Shown piece by piece: positions 25,675 through 32,748 of a stretch of 64,000 nucleotides of DNA. The stretch comes from Psychrobacillus sp. OK032. Its GTDB lineage: Bacteria; Bacillota; Bacilli; Bacillales_A; Planococcaceae. Where the stretch lies: positions 558,001-622,000 of the forward strand of contig NZ_FOGY01000002.1 of assembly GCF_900111345.1 (NCBI RefSeq), read 5' to 3'. The notes under the pieces are model-generated. The model was not told the DNA's origin. It ran no database searches and was given only the letters and a program-made list of their open reading frames with translations. Numbering within the stretch: the first letter of the stretch is position 1; the number at the start of each line of letters is the position of its first letter. The translations under genes were made by a program, and so were the position numbers.

Positions 25675-26054
25675 ATTAAAGTTATTTTCTTTACCAAATA
25701 TGATGCATAGTCAATTGGTGTTGTGAAAACTTTCTTCCGATCCTGAAAGACAAGTTCATTATTTCGAAATGCGGTTCGTAAGACTTCTTTTATCTTTAAC
25801 GTTACGTGATTATGCGCAAAACTAAAGTATTATTTCCAAATTTCCTGCAGTGTATTTCTAAACAATTCATCTAATATCTTCGTCGGATCCTTCGTTTTAA
25901 CTCTGAGCCTTTTCACATATTCTTCGAGTCGCTCCATTTCATTTTCTACAAAATCGTCAATCACATAAATACGGGGTTCAATATCTAACTCATCATCTAT
26001 TAACTTTCGCTCTTTCGTTGTTGGGAATAGGTGTTTTTTGTATAAATTTTTCAT
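25653..26054 (-). pseudogene. Small hypothetical gene interrupted by an in-frame TAA
   Basis: An ATG frame (MKNLYKKHLFPTTKERKLIDD...) runs for 74 codons to TAA at 25830-25832. The same frame then stays open for 58 further codons that look protein-like (YFSFAHNHVTLKIKEVLRTA... to LISRKDFK) and ends at 25653. The simplest reading is one gene of about 133 codons carrying a nonsense mutation; the upper part could still be a 74-residue protein. It is charged and helical, with no motif I recognise. No ribosome binding site is seen before the ATG. It lies in the accessory region between rpsD and tyrS. Confidence 0.45.
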
Positions 26055-26143
26055 GTCAAAAACAGATTTTGGAATATCCGGAAATTATTTTACTTAATCA
26101 AGTACTTTGTCCACACCCCAAATTCTCGTCCACATATATTATC

Positions 26144-26169
26144 TTAAGTAAAAATTAGTTTTTACTTAA
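26144..26169. promoter_or_regulatory. 11-bp palindrome upstream of the NHL gene
   Basis: TTAAGTAAAAA - TTAG - TTTTTACTTAA is a perfect inverted repeat ending 25 nt before the start codon of the beta-propeller gene and just ahead of its AAAGGAGG site. The position fits an operator or a 5' leader hairpin. Confidence 0.5.
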
Positions 26170-26194
26170 TTATTTTAAAAGGAGGTGTTTTTTT

Positions 26195-27145
26195 ATGGGT
26201 ATTCGTAGAGACTCTCTCTATATCGGTGATACAAGTAACGACACCGTAAATCGTTTCGACGCAGTCACCGGGCGCTCCCTCGGGACTTTTGTAACATCAG
26301 GAAGCGGCGGGTTACACGGTCCACGAGGTCTTATCTTCGACCATTTGGGAGATCTCCTTGTCTCTAACCAGAATGTCGAGCAACCTCAAAACGGCAATGT
26401 GTTGAAGTACAATGGAGAGACTGGGGCTTTTATTGGTGAACTCGTTAGTTCCATTCAAGAAGGCGCTCCGTTTGCTCCACGGGGCATCGTCCTCTCTAAT
26501 AGCAATGTCCTCTTTGTGGCAGACATAGAGAGCGCAAGTTCAACCGCAGAGCCTCAACCGGGAGAACTAAGAGCATATAATGGCACAACTGGTGACTTTC
26601 TAGGCACTCTCAATCACTCTGGATTCAACGGACCATTTTTTCCCCGTAGCGTGGTCATCGGAACAGACGGTTTGCTATATGTCTCCGTCTTTAACCCTTT
26701 TGACCCTCTTAACGGCTGGGTGCTACGCTTCGACCCTGAGACAATGGAATTCGTTGATGTGTTCATTGAGAGCAATTCTGTCAACAACCTTCACCGTCCT
26801 GAAGGTTTGGTCTTCGGTCCAGACGGTAACCTCTACATCACCAGTTTCCGAGCAAACGCAGATGACACCGACAAAATTCTAGTTTTTGAAGGCGAAACGG
26901 GTACGTTTATCAAAAAGATTGACCTTGATGTAGTCGGAGAGCCCCGTGCCTTCGCTATGGCTATTCTGTTTGGACCGAAAGGAAAACTGTTTGTCCCCAT
27001 TTCTGGAGACGGACCTGATTCAGGCTCGGTAAGACGCTACGACGTTGAGAGCGGCTCATTCGATGTATTTGTTCCTCCCGGAATTTTAGGAGCACCGTGG
27101 TATCTGACATTTGGCAATACTGATTCTGCAACTCTCGCTTACTGA
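26195..27145 (+). CDS. NHL-repeat beta-propeller protein
   Basis: A 316-residue protein made of six NHL-like blades, visible as a recurring pattern: GPRGLIFDHLGDLLVSN (~48), APRGIVLSNSNVLFVAD (~100), FPRSVVIGTDGLLYVSV (~152), RPEGLVFGPDGNLYITS (~205), AMAILFGPKGKLFVPIS (~255) and APWYLTFGNTDSATLAY at the end. There is no signal peptide or membrane segment, so it is probably cytosolic or spore-associated; propellers of this kind bind proteins or ligands, and no enzymatic role can be read. AAAGGAGGTG precedes the ATG. It is visibly richer in G and C at third positions than its neighbours, suggesting acquisition from another genome. Confidence 0.8.
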   Translation: MGIRRDSLYIGDTSNDTVNRFDAVTGRSLGTFVTSGSGGLHGPRGLIFDHLGDLLVSNQNVEQPQNGNVLKYNGETGAFIGELVSSIQEGAPFAPRGIVLSNSNVLFVADIESASSTAEPQPGELRAYNGTTGDFLGTLNHSGFNGPFFPRSVVIGTDGLLYVSVFNPFDPLNGWVLRFDPETMEFVDVFIESNSVNNLHRPEGLVFGPDGNLYITSFRANADDTDKILVFEGETGTFIKKIDLDVVGEPRAFAMAILFGPKGKLFVPISGDGPDSGSVRRYDVESGSFDVFVPPGILGAPWYLTFGNTDSATLAY

Positions 27146-27257
27146 CAAAAAAATCATGAAAATGCAGATTGGCAGGTCAGAAGCACAAAAGCTTTGCTAA
27201 CGGATATAATGCAGAGTTCACGTAGAAGTAAAAGGATTAAAGCAGCTTCTAATTGTG

Positions 27258-27313
27258 TCAAAAATGGGCTACTACTTTAAGCTACTTTAAGGTGCCGCCC
27301 ATTTTTATAATTT
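27258..27313 (+). terminator. Terminator after the NHL gene
   Basis: AAAAATGGGC and GCCCATTTTT form an outer stem around about 27 nt (which includes a repeated ACTTTAAG), followed by ATAATTTTT. Confidence 0.65.
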
Positions 27314-27412
27314 TTCCCCATTATTCTCCCAAAAAAACCTCATTTACTTATGATAAGGTTCACCGATACTAATATTAAATTCGTTATAAAAATAGAATTC
27401 CTTCTTGGACTG

Positions 27413-27998
27413 GTCGAGTAGAAGGGAACCTCTCTACCTTGCGGTGGATTGTGTTCCTCCCCCCTCACAGAACTGTGCTTGCGCTATTCACGTACACGGC
27501 TCCTCCTAGTTACTATTCACAAAATGTAGCTAATCTCTTTTCTTAAGTCATATATATTCACCTTAACTCTTGGTGAAGGTAAAGGAAACTTATGAAGAAA
27601 GTGATTGAATTTATCCCAAGTAAAGGATTTTCATTGACTTCTCCTGTTGAGCCATCTAAAAAGTAAATATAGGATTTTGTCTTTAAATTGGCGAACACTT
27701 TGTGTGTAATCCGTGATGCAATAGTAGTTGTAGTAACCTACAATCTATAAAGGATCATATGAATATCTTTATTTCGGTTATTCTTTATCCATTCTTTCGA
27801 TTCCTTCAGTTTACCTTTTAGCTTCTTCCTACTTGTTTTCCGTTTCACACGGAAGTACCCTTGTTTACTCTTTCCACAATAATGCGTAAAACCAAGGAAA
27901 TCAAAGGTTGCAGGTTTTCTATTTCCCGTTTGTTTTGCATCTTTCTCCGCAAATCTCCCGTAGGGGATAATTTTGGTTTTATCCTCCGCTATTTCTAG
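27413..27998 (-). mobile_element. Degraded 3' part of a group II intron
   Basis: On the minus strand the end of a reverse transcriptase frame is followed by a domain-V-like segment (27470-27502, starting GAGCCGTG and ending CACAGTTC, with the AGC catalytic triad) and a domain-VI-like tail ending AGAGGTTCCCTTCTACTCGAC near 27413. These are the usual 3' elements of bacterial group II introns. The 5' half, including domains I to III and most of the RT, is missing, so the intron cannot move. Truncation is at about 27998, exactly where an RT fragment of opposite orientation begins. Confidence 0.8.
27517..27998 (-). pseudogene. Group II intron reverse transcriptase/maturase, C-terminal remnant
   Basis: Read on the minus strand with frame changes, the sequence gives LEIAEDKTKIIPYGRFAEKD, GNRKPATFDFLGFTHYCGKS and GYFRVKRKTSRKK (end of the RT domain), then YNYYCITDYTQSVRQFKDK, FRWLNRRSQ, KSFTWDKFNHFL and FPLPSPRVKVNIYD (maturase X and C-terminal region). 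These are strongly characteristic of intron-encoded RTs. At least two frameshifts or stops interrupt the reading, and everything upstream of the late RT domain is gone. Confidence 0.85.
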
Positions 27999-28000
27999 AC

Positions 28001-28084
28001 TCTGCTATTCAAGGATGGATAAATTACTATGGGAAGTTCTACAAATCCGAAAAAACCAATAGATTTCTGAAATCTATAAGATGA
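28001..28084 (+). pseudogene. Second group II RT fragment, opposite orientation
   Basis: On the plus strand SAIQGWINYYGKFYKSEK reads in frame to a TGA at 28082-28084. GWxNYYGxFYKS is the conserved C-terminal maturase motif of a different group II RT lineage from the minus-strand fragment, which has its own equivalent (YNYYCITDYTQS). Only about 27 codons survive. Confidence 0.65.
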
Positions 28085-28152
28085 AGAACTTGTCAACAAA
28101 GTCCACTAGTTTTCATATATTGAAGAAAATGCTCTATAGAGGTGAGATTTTA

Positions 28153-29448
28153 ATGAGACTTGCAAGAGGAAGATGGAGCCATTACCAAATTTTAAATGAA
28201 AATAAAAAAATTAATTCATATGTTGTTCATACCGAACTGTTTAATGAACACTCCTTTCATCAAAATTTACATCTACACTTAGTTATTAGGCCATGTTTTG
28301 GTTCAGATGAGATTAGTGTTTTCTTAATGGAGGGGGATAAAAAGCAATATAAAGTTCAAAATGGAGGCTTTTCAGCAACTTTTACTAATAAAACGGATGT
28401 TTTTCATTATTTGGATAACATATGCACAAAAGAAAGATATTACATTCTTCAGGATTTAAGTTTCTTGAACAACAGAAATGAAGAGACAGTTGAACTTTTT
28501 GTAACTATGCATCGAGATCAATTCTTTAACTGGAGTGTCACAGAAGTACTTGAAAAGAAAGAAATGGTAAAACAAAAAGAAATAGATTTCATAAAACAAA
28601 AACTTTATGATTCGGCTATCCAAATCGTTTTGTGTCTCGAAAAACATTATCCTAAATGTTCAACAATTGTATTAGATATTGGATTATTAAAAGAGAAATG
28701 GTACATTCGAGATTTTATCCTACACTTTTCAAAAAGTAAATGGAGCCAGTACCAAATATTGTCTTTAGTTGATGAGTTAGCTGCTTATCTTCCCCATACT
28801 CAATTAGCAACCCTACACACACTTCTTCATTTTATTCAAGAGTACAAGCAGGTAATGCTCAAACCATGTTTAGGTCAATGGGGAATCGGAATTGTACAAG
28901 TTTCCTGGGTGCAAGGAGACGTTTTTGAAGTTCATAACGAACAGAAAAAACGTATAATTGAAGGTAGAATAGACCTCCTTGATTACCTCCAAACTCGTTA
29001 CTTATCCCAAAAAAGTTATATCGTTCAGGAAAAGATACACTTAGCGATGATTGAAGATTGTATCTTTGACGCTCGCGTTATGGTTCAAAGAGAAAATACC
29101 GACAGCGAGTGGGAAGTTACAGCGAAGGCTGCGAAGATTGCCACAAAAGAATACATCGTTACCAATGTGACGAAGTCAATAATCCTATTGGAAGATGCTC
29201 TGCAAAAATCAATAATCATAAGGGACCACCCAAAAATACTTTCTAAAATAAATGAAATTTGCCTGGCCGGAACCCTGCTTTTAGTTAAATATTACCAAGA
29301 TATCACCCGAATAGGTATGGATATTGGCATTGATAAAAATGGCGATATTTGGATTATTGAAACAAACTTGGTTCCCGACGTTTCGCTTTTCAAAATGTTA
29401 GAGGACCAAAGTATTTACGAAAAAATAATAAAGAAAAAAAAAGAATAA
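28153..29448 (+). CDS. Two-domain YheC/YheD-type ATP-grasp protein
   Basis: A 431-residue protein from the ATG at 28153, which follows GAGGTG; the frame also opens 24 codons earlier without a site. Two tandem YheC/D-like modules are visible. The first (residues ~1-190) has GRWSHYQIL, SYVVHT, LVIRPCFGSDEISVF and YYILQDLSFL but ends with VLDIGLLKEKWYIRDFI, without the metal-binding E-x-N. The second (~195-431) has SKWSQYQIL, AYLPHT, VMLKPCLGQWGIGIVQV, SYIVQEKIHLAMI, FDARVMVQR and IGMDIGIDKNGDIWIIETNLVPD, so it keeps the ATP-grasp core. YheC/D proteins are spore-coat-associated and predicted to be peptide ligases; the product is unknown. The gene directly abuts intron debris. Confidence 0.75.
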   Translation: MRLARGRWSHYQILNENKKINSYVVHTELFNEHSFHQNLHLHLVIRPCFGSDEISVFLMEGDKKQYKVQNGGFSATFTNKTDVFHYLDNICTKERYYILQDLSFLNNRNEETVELFVTMHRDQFFNWSVTEVLEKKEMVKQKEIDFIKQKLYDSAIQIVLCLEKHYPKCSTIVLDIGLLKEKWYIRDFILHFSKSKWSQYQILSLVDELAAYLPHTQLATLHTLLHFIQEYKQVMLKPCLGQWGIGIVQVSWVQGDVFEVHNEQKKRIIEGRIDLLDYLQTRYLSQKSYIVQEKIHLAMIEDCIFDARVMVQRENTDSEWEVTAKAAKIATKEYIVTNVTKSIILLEDALQKSIIIRDHPKILSKINEICLAGTLLLVKYYQDITRIGMDIGIDKNGDIWIIETNLVPDVSLFKMLEDQSIYEKIIKKKKE

Positions 29449-29452
29449 GCAA

Positions 29453-29760
29453 CATTTTAATGGAATATTAAATCCTGCAGGATTGGCAATCACAGGTACC
29501 ACGCTTTATGTAGCAAATATCAACGATAACACGGTAGAAATTTATAATATTACCAATCCTACCGCTCCTGTGCGTGTAGGTGAGTTTAATACAGGAAATT
29601 TAAATGGTCCTGGCTGATTGGCTATTTTTCCGACAGTATGATAGATCGTACTATGCAACAAAAGCACCTCAATCGACAAGAGTCTCGTTACGATTTCTCC
29701 TATTGGTGTGCAATTGGCCAATCTGTCGCGTGTGAATGCTGGATTTAATATAAATACAAA
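29453..29760 (+). pseudogene. Remnant of a beta-propeller repeat protein
   Basis: The plus strand reads HFNGILNPAGLAITG then TTLYVANINDNTVEIYNIT, NPTAPVRVGEFNTGN and LNGPG before a TGA, after which LAIFPTV continues in frame to further stops. This is one blade (FNG..LNPxGLAI..TLYVAN..TVxxYNITNPTAPVxVG) and the start of the next. A C-terminal-like piece (STSIDKSLVTISPIGVQLAN...) follows in another frame. There is no start codon with a ribosome binding site. The blade type differs from the NHL gene at 26195. Confidence 0.6.
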
Positions 29761-29797
29761 AATAGATTGCTCCAAGCAGGGCAATCTATTTTTATTA
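29761..29797 (+). terminator. Terminator after the propeller remnant
   Basis: AATAGATTGC - 10 nt - GCAATCTATT followed by TTTATT. It probably ended the former propeller gene and may now serve the ATP-grasp gene. Confidence 0.75.
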
Positions 29798-30032
29798 CGT
29801 AAAATACAATTATGTTAACTACGACTCAAATTTTTAAAAGGTTGATCTTACATGTTTTGTTTTTTGTTCACTTTATAATGATCAATTATGGTTCATGATG
29901 ACATCGAACTGAATAGAGCGTTAGATTTATGAAACAAGCTCGCTAAATCCAATATTAATTAGTTTTACAATATATGAATCCAAAAAATGGATTAGAGCAA
30001 CATTTAACTATTGACAAGTAAGCAAGTTCCTC
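29798..30032. other. Non-coding stretch, nothing recognised
   Basis: AT-rich sequence between the terminator and the decayed repeat. No reading frame with a ribosome binding site, no stable hairpin and no RNA gene was seen. Confidence 0.5.
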
Positions 30033-30208
30033 TGATTGAAGCGGCAGGTGCACACAAAGGAACGAAGGCTATGAACGCCGCATCCAATGGAAGGCAATCT
30101 AAGCTCGCCGCATCCTGCGGTAACAATTGCATGATCCACGTATTTTGGGCCGAGGAGGCTGATGCCATGCCCGATGAAAGCGTCCGCCGTGTAACGAAAC
30201 TTATTAGT
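30033..30208. repeat. Decayed palindromic repeat, family 1, copy 2
   Basis: The element starts CTGATTGAAGCGGCAGG and ends GAAAGCGTCCGCCGTGTAACG, a mutated form of the family-1 ends seen at 55764-55895. Inside, CGCCGCATCCTGCGG (30106-30120) is a version of the GCCACATCCTGTGGC cassette at 4484 and 20892. A 70-codon frame across it is an artefact of the repeat. Confidence 0.65.
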
Positions 30209-30333
30209 GTGCGCTATCTTTAAAATGTAAATATAGAAAAGCTATGGATGTATCGTCATAATTTTATGCAAGTACCAATCCCAAGAAATATTGTTTTCAC
30301 AACTTTTCCAGGGAATTTAATTTCTGCAAACAA

Positions 30334-30371
30334 AAAAGCGCCAATCTAATTAAATAGAAAAACGCTTTCTT
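30334..30371 (-). terminator. Possible terminator after the DUF3006 gene
   Basis: AAAAAGCG and CGCTTTCT lie 22 nt apart just past the stop codon; on the minus strand the stem is followed by TTTTTTG. Confidence 0.55.
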
Positions 30372-30387
30372 TAGAAATCCCTTATGT

Positions 30388-30636
30388 TTATCCTTTTTTC
30401 ATTCCTTCAATTAAATCCAATAATCGTTGTTTCGTCTGATTCGTTTCTTCTTTTAGTATTTTAAAATCATATCCTGATTTATCTTCGTTGATATGAACTT
30501 CTATTAAATCTCCTATTTTTGCATCTATCGTAAACTTATCTTTTAAAATAACTAGCTTGTTTGCTTTGTTATTTTTCTCGAATAGAATGACAAAAAAATC
30601 GTCGAAACGATCTAATATGTATTTTTTTGTAGCCAT
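30388..30636 (-). CDS. DUF3006 domain protein
   Basis: An 82-residue protein starting MATKKYILDRFDDFFVILFEKNNK. The pattern YxLDRF-(x)n-A/VILF followed by DxIEVHI and a helical Lys/Glu-rich tail (KQRLLDLIEGMKKG) is that of DUF3006, small proteins of unknown function often found beside competence or nuclease genes in Firmicutes. There is a GGGGCTGGG-type site before the ATG. It is alone on its strand at the edge of the accessory region. Confidence 0.7.
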   Translation of the reverse strand: MATKKYILDRFDDFFVILFEKNNKANKLVILKDKFTIDAKIGDLIEVHINEDKSGYDFKILKEETNQTKQRLLDLIEGMKKG

Positions 30637-30853
30637 TGCACCCAGCCCCTCGATCCAAATAATTAACCTATGAAGTGAAATTGTTAAATATTAATATTGT
30701 TGAAAATTTCCCTCCAATAATCATTCTATACTATTTAACGCTTGGTTTTCATCCTATTTCACATTAAATATTAAATTTCTTAGTAAATTCATGATTATTT
30801 CAATAATCGACGTAAATACTAAGAACTGAAATGTTAATAATAGGAGGATATAT

Positions 30854-31015
30854 ATGAAAAAAAATAACACCCATACAGCGATTAATAAAAAAATGAAAAA
30901 TACTGTAAGTACAAATTACACTGAACCAGAAAAATTAACGGTCAATGAAAAGAAACAACTTCAAGTAAAAGATGGGCAGCACAATCATCATGTAGATGAA
31001 CGTGGTGGATTTTAA
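30854..31015 (+). CDS. Small basic hydrophilic protein, unknown function
   Basis: A 53-codon gene, MKKNNTHTAINKKMKNTVSTN..., ending HNHHVDERGGF. It is supported by an ideal TAGGAGG site 6 nt before the ATG. The peptide has no hydrophobic segment, is rich in Lys, Asn and Thr, and ends in a His-rich stretch. Such small polar proteins are common spore or stress components, but no family is recognised. It converges on tyrS and shares its terminator. Confidence 0.65.
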   Translation: MKKNNTHTAINKKMKNTVSTNYTEPEKLTVNEKKQLQVKDGQHNHHVDERGGF

Positions 31016-31036
31016 CAATTACTTCCTTTTTTTCAA

Positions 31037-31075
31037 AAAGCTACTTCCCTATATTTATTGGGAAGTAGCTTTCAT
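31037..31075. terminator. Convergent terminator, small protein gene / tyrS
   Basis: A perfect 13-bp stem AAAGCTACTTCCC / GGGAAGTAGCTTT with an 10-nt loop, followed by CATTTTAT on the plus strand and TTGAAAAAAAGG on the minus strand. Confidence 0.85.
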
Positions 31076-31076
31076 T

Positions 31077-32645
<1,569 letters not shown>

Positions 32646-32656
32646 ATTATATACCT

Positions 32657-32684
32657 ATTTTACCTAATTTAAATCGTATGTCAA
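32657..32684 (-). promoter_or_regulatory. Probable sigma-A promoter of tyrS
   Basis: On the minus strand TTGACA (32679-32684), 16 nt, TAAAAT (32657-32662). It lies just upstream of the T-box Stem I. Confidence 0.6.
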
Positions 32685-32714
32685 TATCTATCGTCTACCA
32701 ATGAGCGATTATGG

Positions 32715-32720
32715 TATAAT
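32715..32720 (+). promoter_or_regulatory. Extended -10 promoter element of the PBP gene
   Basis: TATAAT preceded by TATGG, an extended -10 arrangement, 28 nt upstream of the PBP start codon. A clear -35 box is not seen. Confidence 0.5.
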
Positions 32721-32748
32721 AATTCTTGATTTGGGGGGCGAATAATCA

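Noticed and set aside
30011-30223. 70-codon frame on the plus strand
   Set aside because: It lies wholly in a decayed family-1 repeat and has no ribosome binding site.
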